DNA from: Dryocola clanedunensis subsp. sulfonylureivorans
GTDB taxonomy: Bacteria; Pseudomonadota; Gammaproteobacteria; Enterobacterales; Enterobacteriaceae
Direction of reading: 5' to 3'
DNA: 64,000 bases
Assembly: GCF_016756775.1 (NCBI RefSeq)
Contig: NZ_JAERMU010000005.1
Span: 205,830-269,829, forward strand
The notes beneath the pieces were generated by a model. The model made no database searches. It was not told the DNA's origin and worked only from the letters and a program-made list of their open reading frames with translations. The stretch's first letter is position 1. Each line of letters starts with the position of its first letter. The position numbers and the translations under genes are program-made. Of the stretch, positions 55,450-63,989 are shown piece by piece.

Positions 55450-56172
55450 TTATCTTGTTGCCCAACCCTGCTTGTGCAGATAGTCCAGAATGAACGGACG
55501 GCTCTCTTTGATCACCGTGCGGCGGATATGGTCGCTCCAGGTGTCACGGCGCGCGTTGCTGTCGCGGGAGAGATAATACTGCGCCATCTCTTCGTCATAC
55601 GCGGCCAGCACATCTTCATCGACAGGCTGATACTGGTTTTCATGAACCAGCATGGCGGCAGGCATACGCGGCTTCACACCGTGATCCTGATCCGGCCAGC
55701 CCAGACACAGACCGAACAGCGGCAGCACATGCTGCGGCAGCCCCAGCAGCTCCGTCACCGTCTCAATACTGTTACGAATGCCACCGATGTAAACGCCACC
55801 AAGGCCAAGCGATTCTGCGGCGGTAAAGGCGTTCTGCCCCATGATGGCGGTGTCCACAGCCCCTAACAGCAGCTGCTCAGCAAGACCGAGCTGTGCATCC
55901 GGGCAGATCTGCAGCAGACGGTTGAAGTCGGCGCAGAACACCCAGAACTCAGCGGCATGCGCGATGTGCGGCTGACCGCCAGCAAGCGTGACGAACCGCT
56001 CGCGCATCGCTTTATCCGTTATGCGAATGATGGAACTACACTGCAAAAAACTGGAGCTGGAGGCCGACTGGGCGCTGGCAATAATTGCCGCACGCTGCTC
56101 GTTTGTGATGGGCTCATCGGTAAATTTGCGAATGGAGCGATGTGAGCGGAGCAGATCAATGGTCGGCGTCAT
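55450..56172 (-). CDS. nfsA: Oxygen-insensitive NADPH nitroreductase NfsA
   Basis: NfsA is an FMN enzyme that reduces nitroaromatics and quinones by two electrons with NADPH. The 240-residue product equals E. coli NfsA in length. It has HRSIRKFTDEPI, SSSSFLQCSSIIRITD, ESLGLGGVYIGGIRN, FGLCLGWPDQDHGVKPRMP and RRDTWSDHIRRTVIKESRPFILDYL. The ATG follows AGAGGACAAACGAG. It overlaps ybjC by 17 bases. In E. coli ybjC-nfsA-rimK is under SoxRS control; here rimK is separated from nfsA. Confidence 0.97.
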   Translation of the reverse strand: MTPTIDLLRSHRSIRKFTDEPITNEQRAAIIASAQSASSSSFLQCSSIIRITDKAMRERFVTLAGGQPHIAHAAEFWVFCADFNRLLQICPDAQLGLAEQLLLGAVDTAIMGQNAFTAAESLGLGGVYIGGIRNSIETVTELLGLPQHVLPLFGLCLGWPDQDHGVKPRMPAAMLVHENQYQPVDEDVLAAYDEEMAQYYLSRDSNARRDTWSDHIRRTVIKESRPFILDYLHKQGWATR

Positions 56173-56449
56173 CTCGTTTGTCCTCTGTCTTATCTGATTG
56201 TGATTTTGGGGCAGCGCCTCTGGTCAGCAGCGGAGCGACGTTTTGTGCCATGGCCCATACCATGCATGCCGCCGCCGGGATCATCAGCGCAATGCCAGAA
56301 AATACCATGACTATGGCGGCGGTCGCTGTACCTATTGGTGCGGGTAACGAAACGTAGCCGTTCAGGGAAAGATAGGAAAGCAATAATAAAGCGATACCAA
56401 ACACTTCCAGTATCAATACCGGTTTAGGTAATGCACCTAATGAACGCAT
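56156..56449 (-). CDS. ybjC: Small inner-membrane protein YbjC (DUF1418)
   Basis: The 97-residue product resembles E. coli YbjC (95 residues): MRSLGALPKPVLILEVFGIALLLLSYLSL and a second membrane segment IVMVFSGIALMIPAAACMV. The C-terminus is polar and acidic/basic. The function is unknown. The ATG at 56449 follows GGAGAC and matches the E. coli start. Upstream in-frame ATGs would run into the grxA promoter region. It overlaps nfsA. Confidence 0.92.
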   Translation of the reverse strand: MRSLGALPKPVLILEVFGIALLLLSYLSLNGYVSLPAPIGTATAAIVMVFSGIALMIPAAACMVWAMAQNVAPLLTRGAAPKSQSDKTEDKRDDADH

Positions 56450-56628
56450 CTGCTTGTCTCCGAAGGCAATTAACACACTACTATACACCAGTGAAACAGG
56501 CATTCTGACATTCACTATAGCCTGTGGGTATCGAACTAAGAGGCAGGACCTTCTTTCCATTCCCTTCGGTTATCGGCATTATAGTCACCCTTCGCCGGTT
56601 CGTTCGGCCACAAAACTGAGGAGATTCC

Positions 56629-56901
56629 ATGTTTGCAGTGATTTTTGGGCGCCCAGGCTGCCCGTATTGTGTACGTGCTAAAGAGCTGGCTGAAAAACTG
56701 ACCGCTGAGCGTGATGATTTCAACTTCCGCTACGTGGATATCCACGCAGAAGGCATCACCAAAGCCGATCTGGAGAAAACCGTGGGTAAGCCGGTTGAAA
56801 CGGTACCGCAGATTTTCCTCGACCAGCAACACATCGGTGGCTGCACCGAGTTTGAGGCTTATGCGAAAGAGCATCTGAGCCTGTTCCAGAACGCTGAATA
56901 A
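56629..56901 (+). CDS. grxA: Glutaredoxin 1, GrxA
   Basis: GrxA is a glutathione-dependent dithiol reductant for ribonucleotide reductase and other proteins. The 90-residue product has the active site GCPYC, the glutathione-binding TVPQIFLDQQHIGG and the C-terminal GGCTEFEAYAKEHL. It is five residues longer at the C-terminus than the 85-residue E. coli form. The ATG follows GAGGAG. It is divergent from ybjC. Its terminator is duplicated around an inserted element. Confidence 0.97.
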   Translation: MFAVIFGRPGCPYCVRAKELAEKLTAERDDFNFRYVDIHAEGITKADLEKTVGKPVETVPQIFLDQQHIGGCTEFEAYAKEHLSLFQNAE

Positions 56902-56920
56902 GCGTCAGGCAGACAAAAAA

Positions 56921-56940
56921 ACCGGCTATTCAGCCGGTTT
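56921..56940 (+). terminator. grxA terminator hairpin, copy next to grxA (T-tract cut off)
   Basis: ACCGGCT-ATTC-AGCCGGT hairpin, 19 bases after the grxA stop. It is identical over 20 bases to 57080-57099. Only TTT follows before the inserted element. Seven A residues precede it, so it could still terminate leftward transcripts from ybjM. Confidence 0.8.
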
Positions 56941-57079
56941 AGATTGCTGACAAAGAAGGAAAAAACGTGGTTTTTCCTTCTTTGTGTTAGCTGCCGAAAA
57001 TCAATGAATTGATTTTACTGGTTATTTTTTGGTGAGATCTATTCGTTTGTTAAACATTTTAAATTTATCATCAGTCTGC
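56941..57079 (+). mobile_element. Miniature inverted-repeat element, copy 2 (139 bp)
   Basis: This is the second copy of the element at 55284-55423, in opposite genomic orientation but in the same orientation relative to the upstream gene. It starts AGATTGCTGACAAAG right after the hairpin's TTT and ends CATCAGTCTGC. It has a near-perfect 16-bp stem (ACAAAGAAGGAAAAA against TTTTTCCTTCTTTGT) and the AAAATCAAT-GA-ATTGATTTT palindrome. It is flanked by a 20-base perfect direct repeat of the grxA terminator hairpin. It has no coding capacity. Confidence 0.85.
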
Positions 57080-57099
57080 ACCGGCTATTCAGCCGGTTT
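57080..57099. terminator. grxA/ybjM terminator hairpin, distal copy (keeps the T-tract)
   Basis: Identical to 56921-56940, followed by TTTTTTTT in total with its own final T's, so it is a good rightward terminator. It overlaps the last codons and stop of ybjM (57085). The pre-insertion site was probably one bidirectional terminator with an A-tract on the left and a T-tract on the right. Confidence 0.8.
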
Positions 57100-57474
57100 T
57101 TTTTCGTCTTCGCGTCGCTTGCGTAATATTTTTACCGTCAGAAAACACAGCGAGCCGAGCGATGTCCAGAATACAGCGCCGCAGAGCCAGGCTATCTCCT
57201 GCCAGAACGACCGTGTCGGCGTGATGAGGGTATGTACGATGACCAGACAAAGCGGCAGAGCAAGCATCGCCCCCAGCAGCGGTCCGAAAACCCTGGCGCG
57301 TCTGGATATGAAACTGGCAAATGCCCCTGGCAGGATAAAAAGCAGCAGCCCCAACTGAAGATGACCGGAGGTCAGCATGCGCTCCGCCACGTTCAGGTGC
57401 AGTGATAAAAAGACCAAAATGAAAAGCAAAAAGCAGCAGATCACTCCTAAACCACGTTGGCCACGCCTGTACAT
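57085..57474 (-). CDS. ybjM: Inner-membrane protein YbjM
   Basis: The 129-residue product resembles E. coli YbjM (about 125 residues): ICCFLLFILVFLSLHL, LLLFILPGAFASFISRRARVFGPLLGAMLALPLCLVI, TPTRSFWQEIAWLCGAVFWTSLGSLCFL. It has four membrane segments and no known function. It is convergent with grxA; its last codons lie in the terminator hairpin. A parallel open frame at 57089-57493 is a shadow. Confidence 0.9.
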   Translation of the reverse strand: MYRRGQRGLGVICCFLLFILVFLSLHLNVAERMLTSGHLQLGLLLFILPGAFASFISRRARVFGPLLGAMLALPLCLVIVHTLITPTRSFWQEIAWLCGAVFWTSLGSLCFLTVKILRKRREDEKKPAE

Positions 57475-57770
57475 ATCCTCTCCTTTTCATCATCTGTATC
57501 GAACCATTTGCCTGTGAAACTCTGCTTTGCAGAGATAGCCCAGTTTGATAAAGCTGTGGCAGTCCATGCCAAATTATCGCGTTTTAATAAGCACAATATT
57601 CTTACTAGCTGTCAAACCCCATTAAGATTAAACTAGCGGCCAGCGTCAGGGTGCGCACGTGATGTTTCACGCCAATTATTTAGAATTGCTTCAATTCAAT
57701 TTAAGCAAAAACCTTAGCGCATAAAACCTCTCCTTTCAACAACTTACTGGTAAACAGGAAGTTAGCCTTC
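57475..57770. promoter_or_regulatory. Divergent promoter region of ybjM and ybjL
   Basis: 296 bases, AT-rich towards ybjL (from about 57,570). No RNA gene, repeat or convincing operator is visible. Confidence 0.5.
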
Positions 57771-59450
57771 GTGAATATAAACGTCGCAGATTTGTTAAAC
57801 GGGAATTACATCCTGTTATTATTTGTGGTGCTGACCTTAGGGTTGTGCCTGGGTAAATTGCGCCTTGGATCAATCCAACTGGGTAATTCTATTGGTGTTT
57901 TAGTAGTCTCCTTATTACTGGGACAGCAGCACTTCGCCATCAACACCGACGCCCTCAATCTGGGCTTTATGCTGTTTATCTTTTGCGTCGGCGTGGAAGC
58001 CGGGCCTAACTTTTTCTCCATTTTCTTCCGTGACGGCAAAAACTACCTGATGCTCGCGCTGGTCATGGTTGGCACGGCCATGCTGCTCGCCTTTGGGTTT
58101 GGCAGGCTATTCGGCTGGGATATTGGCCTGACGGCAGGCATGCTCGCCGGGTCCATGACATCAACACCTGTACTGGTCGGAGCCGGCGACACGCTTCGCC
58201 ATTCGGGAATGTCGAAGGCGCTGCTGGATAACTCGCTGGATCATCTGAGCCTGGGCTACGCGCTGACCTACCTTATCGGCCTGGTGAGCTTAATTATCGG
58301 CGCACGCTATATGCCGAAATTACAGCATCAGGACCTGCAAACCAGCGCCCAGCAGATCGCCCGTGAACGCGGTCTGGACGCAGACGCTGCCCGTAAAGTC
58401 TACCTGCCAGTTATCCGCGCCTATCGCGTAGGCTCAGAGCTGGTGGCCTGGGCAGACGGCAAAAACCTGCGTGAGCTGGGGATTTACCGTCAGACCGGTT
58501 GCTACATAGAACGCATCCGCCGCAACGGCATTCTGGCAAACCCAGATGGTGACGCGGTGCTGCAAAAAGGCGATGAAATTTCACTGGTTGGCTACCCGGA
58601 CGCCCACTCACGTCTGGACCCCAGCTTCCGTAACGGTAAAGAAGTCTTCGACCGCGACCTGCTGGACATGCGCATCGTTACCGAAGAGATCGTGGTCAAA
58701 AACCACAATGCCGTTGGCCGACGCCTGGCGCAGCTAAAGCTGACCGATCACGGTTGCTTCCTGAACCGCGTGATCCGCAGCCAGATTGAAATGCCTATCG
58801 ACGACAACATCGTGCTGAACAAGGGCGATGTATTACAGGTCAGCGGCGATGCCAGACGAGTCAAAACCGTTGCCGATCGCATCGGCTTTATCTCCATTCA
58901 CAGCCAGATAACTGACCTGCTCGCTTTCTGCGCCTTCTTCATCATCGGCCTGATGATCGGCATGATCACCTTCCAGTTCAGTTCATTTAGCTTTGGCGTG
59001 GGTAATGCGGCGGGCCTGCTGTTCGCAGGCATCATGCTGGGCTTCCTGCGAGCCAACCATCCAACCTTCGGCTACATCCCGCAAGGTGCGCTAAACATGG
59101 TGAAGGAGTTCGGCCTGATGGTGTTTATGGCCGGTGTCGGCCTGAGCGCAGGCAGCGGTATCAGCCACGTCGGCGAAGTCGGCGGACAAATGCTGATTGC
59201 CGGACTGGCCGTCAGCCTGATCCCGGTAGTGATCTGCTTCCTGTTCGGCGCATACGTTCTACGTATGAACCGTGCGCTGCTGTTCGGAGCAATGATGGGT
59301 GCCCGCACCTGCGCACCAGCAATGGAAATCATCAGCGATGTTTCCCGCAGCAACATCCCGGCGCTGGGCTATGCAGGCACCTACGCCATCGCTAACGTGT
59401 TGTTAACGCTGGCGGGAACGCTGATCGTCATCATATGGCCTGGTTTGTGA
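57771..59450 (+). CDS. ybjL: Putative transport protein YbjL (AspT/AAE family)
   Basis: The 559-residue product has about ten membrane segments in two blocks (to ~185 and from ~375) separated by two RCK_C (TrkA-C) domains ([28 protein letters not shown] and [28 protein letters not shown]). It belongs to the aspartate:alanine exchanger family and is close to E. coli YbjL (561 residues), whose substrate is unknown. The start is GTG at 57771 with AGGAAG in front. The rybB promoter follows. Confidence 0.96.
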   Translation: MNINVADLLNGNYILLLFVVLTLGLCLGKLRLGSIQLGNSIGVLVVSLLLGQQHFAINTDALNLGFMLFIFCVGVEAGPNFFSIFFRDGKNYLMLALVMVGTAMLLAFGFGRLFGWDIGLTAGMLAGSMTSTPVLVGAGDTLRHSGMSKALLDNSLDHLSLGYALTYLIGLVSLIIGARYMPKLQHQDLQTSAQQIARERGLDADAARKVYLPVIRAYRVGSELVAWADGKNLRELGIYRQTGCYIERIRRNGILANPDGDAVLQKGDEISLVGYPDAHSRLDPSFRNGKEVFDRDLLDMRIVTEEIVVKNHNAVGRRLAQLKLTDHGCFLNRVIRSQIEMPIDDNIVLNKGDVLQVSGDARRVKTVADRIGFISIHSQITDLLAFCAFFIIGLMIGMITFQFSSFSFGVGNAAGLLFAGIMLGFLRANHPTFGYIPQGALNMVKEFGLMVFMAGVGLSAGSGISHVGEVGGQMLIAGLAVSLIPVVICFLFGAYVLRMNRALLFGAMMGARTCAPAMEIISDVSRSNIPALGYAGTYAIANVLLTLAGTLIVIIWPGL

Positions 59451-59494
59451 CCCGGGGCACAGACAAAGAAAAATAATTATTTTTTATGACAGGC

Positions 59495-59523
59495 CGAACT
59501 TTTTCCTAAGGTGCCAGTCTTAA
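59495..59523 (+). promoter_or_regulatory. Sigma-E type promoter of rybB
   Basis: CGAACTT at 59495-59501 and TCTTAA at 59518-59523 fit the sigma-E -35 (GGAACTT) and -10 (TCTAA-like) elements with 16-base spacing. The rybB transcription start lies six bases downstream. Sigma-E control of RybB is established in E. coli. Confidence 0.8.
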
Positions 59524-59528
59524 TTAAT

Positions 59529-59607
59529 GCCACTGCTTTTCTTTGATGTCCCCAATTTGTGGAGCCCATCAACCCCGCCTCTTTGGTTCAAGGTTGATGG
59601 GTTTTTT
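59529..59607 (+). ncRNA. rybB: RybB small regulatory RNA
   Basis: This 79-base RNA starts GCCACTGCTTTTC, the conserved seed of RybB that pairs with many outer-membrane protein mRNAs with Hfq. It ends in an intrinsic terminator (CCCATCAACC at 59565-59574 with GGTTGATGGG at 59592-59601, then TTTTTT). The sequence agrees with E. coli RybB at nearly every position, and the location between ybjL and rcdA is conserved. Confidence 0.96.
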
Positions 59608-59639
59608 ATTGCCTGAAATCCCTTTCCCGCCTCCGTTCG

Positions 59640-60875
59640 TTAACGACTTCTTTTAAAATTCAATTTCATACTCTTTGTCACTTTCACGACACGCCCTATG
59701 CCTGCCCCGATAATCACCGCGAGAAATCCGCCGCCTGAACAGAGATACAGCACCAAAGCGGGATCGTATCTGTCCGCTGCCAGCCCTGCCGCTATCGGCA
59801 ACGTTAGCGTGATAATGAGCTGGGTACGCCATGACTTTGCCATTGCCTTTCCCGTTAGCGCTATGGGGAAAGTTCGCATGACATTCAGCGTTGCCAGTAC
59901 GTAGACGATGTTGGAGAAGATGTGAGCCGTGACGATAAGCAGCATGGCCAGCCACTGTTTGTCGGTGAGAGACACCAACATGTAGCCGCCGATAAACAAG
60001 GCGAGGAACAGGACCGGCAGGCTGAATTTACCGCCGTAACGCTGGAGCTGTTTTTCGGTGAGCAACAGCGGGCCGATGAGTTGACCCGCGCTACGTGCCA
60101 GCAGCAGCATTAATCCTGTACTCGTAGCTTCACCGCTAAACTGCGGAGCCAGCGCGGGCAAAAGTGCCATGGCCGGTGCCCCCACCAGCGCCAGGGCTGG
60201 CAGCATGAATAAGCTCCTTTTCTGATGTTGCGATAGCGTTTGCCAGATGATATTTCCGACAGGCGCACCGCTCGCTTGTTGCGCCACGCCTTGGTATGCA
60301 CGATGCGCTCCAGACAGCAGCCCGATGGATAACAAGAAACTCAGTGCATCCAGAGCCAAAAGCCCTGACGCTGGCAGATGGCCGTACAACAGAGTGCCAA
60401 TCCCGATCCCAAAAATGACGTTCGCCGCAAAAATCAGCGTTTCCAGACTGGAGGCGGCTGGCAGATCGCCGGGCCTCAGGCCGTTTTTAAGGATCTGGCT
60501 GAGCACCGGCACCATCATGCCCCCCGCGAAGGCTGACACGCCCTGACTTGCCAGCAGCAAAAGCTGACTATCGCTGCCAAGCGCCCACCACGGAAAAGCC
60601 AGACCGGCAAGGCCAATGCTCTCACTCAATATTAGAATTGGCAGCAGAGGCATTCTGGTGAGGAGTTTTTCCGCAAGCAGGCTGCCCGGAATACCCGGAG
60701 CAAGAGCAAGAATATAGGCAAGCGTCAGCGCGGAGGGCCTTGCCTCTGAGCCGAGGAGTTTGCCAAACACAATGACATACGTGAGACCGTTACCGACGGA
60801 TGAAAGCAGCAGCGCACCGCCAAGTAACGCGAACCAGCGATACCGGCGCAGGCAGCGCAGTAAAAGAAAAAGCAT
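59640..60875 (-). CDS. MFS transporter of unknown substrate
   Basis: From the ATG at 60875 (AGGGATAT upstream) the 411-residue product has about twelve membrane segments and the general layout of the major facilitator superfamily (ALAPGIPGSLLAEKLLTRMPLLPILILSESIGLAGLAF, ASQGVSAFAGGMMVPVLSQILKNGLRPGDLPAASSLETL). The latter resembles the enterobactin-exporter/MFS_3 type. The substrate is not identifiable. A GTG eight codons upstream exists. In E. coli no gene lies between rybB and rcdA, so this is an accessory insertion. Confidence 0.85.
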   Translation of the reverse strand: MLFLLLRCLRRYRWFALLGGALLLSSVGNGLTYVIVFGKLLGSEARPSALTLAYILALAPGIPGSLLAEKLLTRMPLLPILILSESIGLAGLAFPWWALGSDSQLLLLASQGVSAFAGGMMVPVLSQILKNGLRPGDLPAASSLETLIFAANVIFGIGIGTLLYGHLPASGLLALDALSFLLSIGLLSGAHRAYQGVAQQASGAPVGNIIWQTLSQHQKRSLFMLPALALVGAPAMALLPALAPQFSGEATSTGLMLLLARSAGQLIGPLLLTEKQLQRYGGKFSLPVLFLALFIGGYMLVSLTDKQWLAMLLIVTAHIFSNIVYVLATLNVMRTFPIALTGKAMAKSWRTQLIITLTLPIAAGLAADRYDPALVLYLCSGGGFLAVIIGAGIGRVVKVTKSMKLNFKRSR

Positions 60876-61029
60876 GGGATATCCCTTATTAACAAGCACA
60901 GGTTGATGCCGACAAAAAGTCGGTTGGTTATGTGTTTATCGATAAGAGAAAAACTACATTGGCAGGCTGCTCGTCAGATAAAATGCTTCAAACTGTAGCT
61001 AACAAATCCAGAAATTTCACCTGCCAGAT

Positions 61030-61575
61030 TTAGCGGACGATTTTCGCCACCATGCGGGTGAGATCTTCCCGGCTCATCGGCTGGCGATCGGTGACGTAAT
61101 GCAGGGTCATGCCTTCGACAAAGGCGTCCAGCGTGCGGGCTGTGATGGGGTCAAAGAAGGTTTCCAGAGCCTGCTGGCTGCGGCTCATCCAGTCCTGCAT
61201 GATGATTTTTAGCGCCGGGGTGCGGTTGGCATAAGCATATAGCTGATACATCACCTGCAAATTCCAGGACGTGGCGATCTCTTCCCCGCAAATCATATCA
61301 ACCACGGCCTCGCAGGCTTCATCGGCATTGCGTGCCTGCTCCAGTCGGCTGCGATAGCTGTTGGACATTTCCAATGCGAACTGGGTGAACGCTTCATTGA
61401 GCAGCGATTCGATACCGTCGAAATAGTAGGTCATCGACCCCAGCGAAACTCCCGCCGCTTCGGCGATTTTACGGTGGGTAATATGGCTGACGCCGTGCTC
61501 AACGAGCATATCCAGCGTGGCCTGCAATATACGCGCGCGGCGATCGGGGTCGTTACGACGTGGGGAGAGGGTCAT
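61030..61575 (-). CDS. rcdA: TetR-family regulator RcdA (YbjK)
   Basis: RcdA is a TetR-type regulator that affects biofilm (csgD) and stress genes in E. coli. From the ATG at 61575 the product has 181 residues. The N-terminal helix-turn-helix is RRNDPDRRARILQATLDMLVEHGVSHITHRKIAEAAGVSLGSMTYYFDG, and the C-terminal ligand/dimer domain is TLDAFVEGMTLHYVTDRQPMSREDL. An ATG at 61638 would start inside the palindromic operator. It is divergent from ybjJ. Confidence 0.9.
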   Translation of the reverse strand: MTLSPRRNDPDRRARILQATLDMLVEHGVSHITHRKIAEAAGVSLGSMTYYFDGIESLLNEAFTQFALEMSNSYRSRLEQARNADEACEAVVDMICGEEIATSWNLQVMYQLYAYANRTPALKIIMQDWMSRSQQALETFFDPITARTLDAFVEGMTLHYVTDRQPMSREDLTRMVAKIVR

Positions 61576-61628
61576 GCTTCGCCCGGGCGTTAGCCGTTTA
61601 AATGAGAATGCAAAGAGTCTACCCCTGA

Positions 61629-61648
61629 ATGTGTACATATGTACACAT
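61629..61648. promoter_or_regulatory. Perfect 20-bp palindrome, candidate RcdA operator
   Basis: ATGTGTACATATGTACACAT is its own reverse complement. It lies between the divergent rcdA and ybjJ genes, 54 bases from the rcdA ATG. Size and symmetry fit a TetR-family operator that would control rcdA itself and ybjJI. This is inferred from position and symmetry only. Confidence 0.6.
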
Positions 61649-61695
61649 CCCTGATAGTGTGATTCTTATTGTTCTTCATCGCTACGGTCCTCTCC

Positions 61696-62910
61696 ATGCC
61701 AGCCGCAAAACCATCAAGAAAAGCTCTGCTGCACCGCACCTGGGCACTGTTCGCCTTCTTCTTTCTTCCCGGCCTGGTCATGGCCTCCTGGGCAACCCGC
61801 ACGCCAGCCATCCGCGACACGCTCAGCGTCTCCACCGCGGGCATGGGCATCGTGCTGTTCGGCCTGTCCGTCGGCTCGATGAGCGGCATTCTCTGCTCCG
61901 GCTGGCTGGTTAAGCGCTTCGGCACCCATAGCATTATTCGCAGCGGCATGACGCTGATGGTCACCGGCATGCTGATCATGAGCGTGGCGCTGTACTTCTC
62001 GTCCCCCGTACTTTTTGCGCTTGGCCTTGCCGTGCTCGGCATGGGGCTGGGCTCCGCCGAAGTGGCGATGAACGTCGAAGGCGCTATAGTCGAAGGATTG
62101 TTGAAAAAAACCGTGCTGCCGATGATGCACGGCTTTTACAGCCTGGGAACGCTGGCGGGTGCGGGCGTCGGCATGGGCCTGACCGCGATTGAGTTTGGTG
62201 CTTACGGCCATCTTGGCCTGATTGGGCTGCTGGTTATCGTGCCGATTGCCATTGCGATTCGGGCGATACCTCACGGCGTGGGCAAGGATAATGCGGACGA
62301 TGCCGCAAATGCCCACGAGCCACACCCGCCGTTTTATAAAGATATTCAGCTGTTATTGATTGGCACCATCGTGCTGGCGATGGCCTTTGCGGAAGGCTCC
62401 GCCAACGACTGGCTGCCGCTGCTGATGGTCGACGGGCACGGCTTCAGCCCGACCTCCGGCTCGCTGATTTACGTGGGCTTCACGCTGGGCATGACCGTGG
62501 GGCGCTTCACCGGCGGCTGGTTTATCGACCGCTACAGCCGGGTTACCGTCGTGCGCGCATGCGCCCTGATGGGTATTCTGGGCATCGGGATGATTATCTT
62601 TGTCGACAGCCCGTTCATGGCTGGCGTCTCCGTTATCTTATGGGGGCTTGGCACGTCGCTGGGCTTCCCGCTGACCATTTCTGCCGCGGGTGATACCGGG
62701 CCGGACCCGGCGACGCGCGTCAGCGTAGTTGCCGCTTCGGGCTACGTCGCGTTTCTCGTCGGGCCGCCGCTGCTTGGCTTCCTGGGCGAACACTACGGCC
62801 TGCGGCTTGCCATGCTGGTCGTGCTGGCGCTGATGGTTGTTGCCGCGCTGATAGCCAAAGCCGTCGCGAAACCCTCGCAAAGCCCGCAGCTCGCTGGCGA
62901 AACAGAATAA
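61696..62910 (+). CDS. ybjJ: MFS transporter YbjJ
   Basis: The 404-residue product is close to E. coli YbjJ (402 residues) with twelve membrane segments: [109 protein letters not shown]. The substrate is unknown. The ATG at 61696 fits the E. coli N-terminus; a TTG nine codons upstream is less likely. ybjI follows after 19 bases. Confidence 0.94.
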   Translation: MPAAKPSRKALLHRTWALFAFFFLPGLVMASWATRTPAIRDTLSVSTAGMGIVLFGLSVGSMSGILCSGWLVKRFGTHSIIRSGMTLMVTGMLIMSVALYFSSPVLFALGLAVLGMGLGSAEVAMNVEGAIVEGLLKKTVLPMMHGFYSLGTLAGAGVGMGLTAIEFGAYGHLGLIGLLVIVPIAIAIRAIPHGVGKDNADDAANAHEPHPPFYKDIQLLLIGTIVLAMAFAEGSANDWLPLLMVDGHGFSPTSGSLIYVGFTLGMTVGRFTGGWFIDRYSRVTVVRACALMGILGIGMIIFVDSPFMAGVSVILWGLGTSLGFPLTISAAGDTGPDPATRVSVVAASGYVAFLVGPPLLGFLGEHYGLRLAMLVVLALMVVAALIAKAVAKPSQSPQLAGETE

Positions 62911-62929
62911 ACAGTTAAAGGAGGATTTA

Positions 62930-63742
62930 ATGGGTATCAAACTGATTGCCGTAGACATGGACGGCACTTTTCTCGACGACAGCAAAAACTACAACCGGGC
63001 GCGCTTCGCAAAACAGTACGAGCAGATGAAGGCGCAGGGCATTCGCTTCGTTGTCGCCAGCGGCAACCAGTATTTTCAGCTGAAGTCCTTCTTCCCGGAA
63101 ATCGACCGCGAAATCTCGTTCGTGGCGGATAACGGCGGCTGGGTGGTGAGCGAAGATAAAGATATCTTCAACGCGGAGCTATCCCGCGAGGAGTACAACA
63201 CGGTTATCGATCATCTGCTGAGCCTGCCCCACGTCGATATCATTACCTGTGGCAAGCGCAACGGCTACACGCTAAAAAGCTACAGCGAAGATTTTAAGCA
63301 GATGGCGGCCATGTACTATCACCGCCTTGAGCTGGTGGAACATTTCGGCCACCCGGACGACGTGATTTTCAAAATCGCCCTGAACCTGCCGGACGACATG
63401 GTTGAGGATCTGCTGGATTCGCTGGCGGTGGTGCTGAACGGCGTGATGGTGCCGGTCTCCAGCGGCCATGGCTCCGTGGATTTAATTATTCCGGGCGTTC
63501 ATAAAGCCAACGGGCTGCGGATTTTGCAGGAAAAATGGGGCATTAAAGACAGCGAGGTAGTGACCTTCGGCGACGGCGGCAACGACGCTGAAATGCTGCG
63601 CCAGGCGGGTTACAGCTTCGCGATGGAAAACGCCCCGGAGAAGATCAAAAAAATCGCACGCTTCCAGGCGGGGCACAACAACCGGGAAGGCGTGCTGGAC
63701 GTTATTGATAAGGTGCTCAACGGGGAAGCTCCTTTCCATTGA
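62930..63742 (+). CDS. ybjI: HAD-family phosphatase YbjI (Cof-type)
   Basis: YbjI is a Cof-type haloacid-dehalogenase phosphatase active on FMN and sugar phosphates in E. coli assays. The 270-residue product has motif I VDMDGTFLDD near the N-terminus, motif II VASGNQYFQ region, and motif IV VTFGDGGNDAEML. Length equals E. coli YbjI (271). The ATG has AAAGGAGG in front. It is in an operon with ybjJ. Confidence 0.95.
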   Translation: MGIKLIAVDMDGTFLDDSKNYNRARFAKQYEQMKAQGIRFVVASGNQYFQLKSFFPEIDREISFVADNGGWVVSEDKDIFNAELSREEYNTVIDHLLSLPHVDIITCGKRNGYTLKSYSEDFKQMAAMYYHRLELVEHFGHPDDVIFKIALNLPDDMVEDLLDSLAVVLNGVMVPVSSGHGSVDLIIPGVHKANGLRILQEKWGIKDSEVVTFGDGGNDAEMLRQAGYSFAMENAPEKIKKIARFQAGHNNREGVLDVIDKVLNGEAPFH

Positions 63743-63755
63743 GCCTGGCTACACA

Positions 63756-63780
63756 GCGGATGACGCTGCGCTTATCCGCC
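63756..63780. repeat. Single REP-type palindromic unit after ybjI
   Basis: The 25-base imperfect palindrome begins GCGGATGACGC and ends CTTATCCGCC. It closely resembles the first unit of the pair at 44105-44130. It lies 14 bases after the ybjI stop. Confidence 0.75.
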
Positions 63781-63790
63781 CTTGTATCTT

Positions 63791-63989
63791 GAACCGGTAG
63801 CTGGTTAGCTACCGGTTACACGAAACGGAGGAAGCTTGTATCCGCCCTGAAGACGCCGATCTTTCTTCGTAGCTTAAGCCCTCCGTTTCACCTTTCACGT
63901 CACTCAAAATCCGAACGGTAACCAGAAGCTCTGACTTCGTATGTACAAGGCTGGAATGACGTGTTGGCTCAGGTGAAAGGAGACAAAAT
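63791..63989 (+). promoter_or_regulatory. Structured leader region with possible ribosome-site pairing
   Basis: Three helices are visible. AACCGGTAGC (63792-63801) pairs with GCTACCGGTT (63808-63817). GAAACGGAGG (63822-63831) pairs with CCTCCGTTTC (63880-63889), extended by AAGCT/AGCTT inside. CCTTTCAC (63891-63898) can pair with GTGAAAGG (63973-63980), which overlaps the AAAGGAG ribosome-binding site of the next gene. It could be a cis-regulatory RNA. I do not recognise a known riboswitch, and no promoter was identified. Confidence 0.4.

Noticed and set aside
55284..57079. ERIC or REP identity for the repeated element
   Set aside because: Neither the ERIC core nor the REP stem consensus is found in the element. 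Its termini and internal palindromes differ from both.
57089..57493. A 134-codon minus-strand frame overlapping ybjM
   Set aside because: The parallel frame at 57085-57474 matches YbjM and has membrane segments; this one has no recognisable homology.
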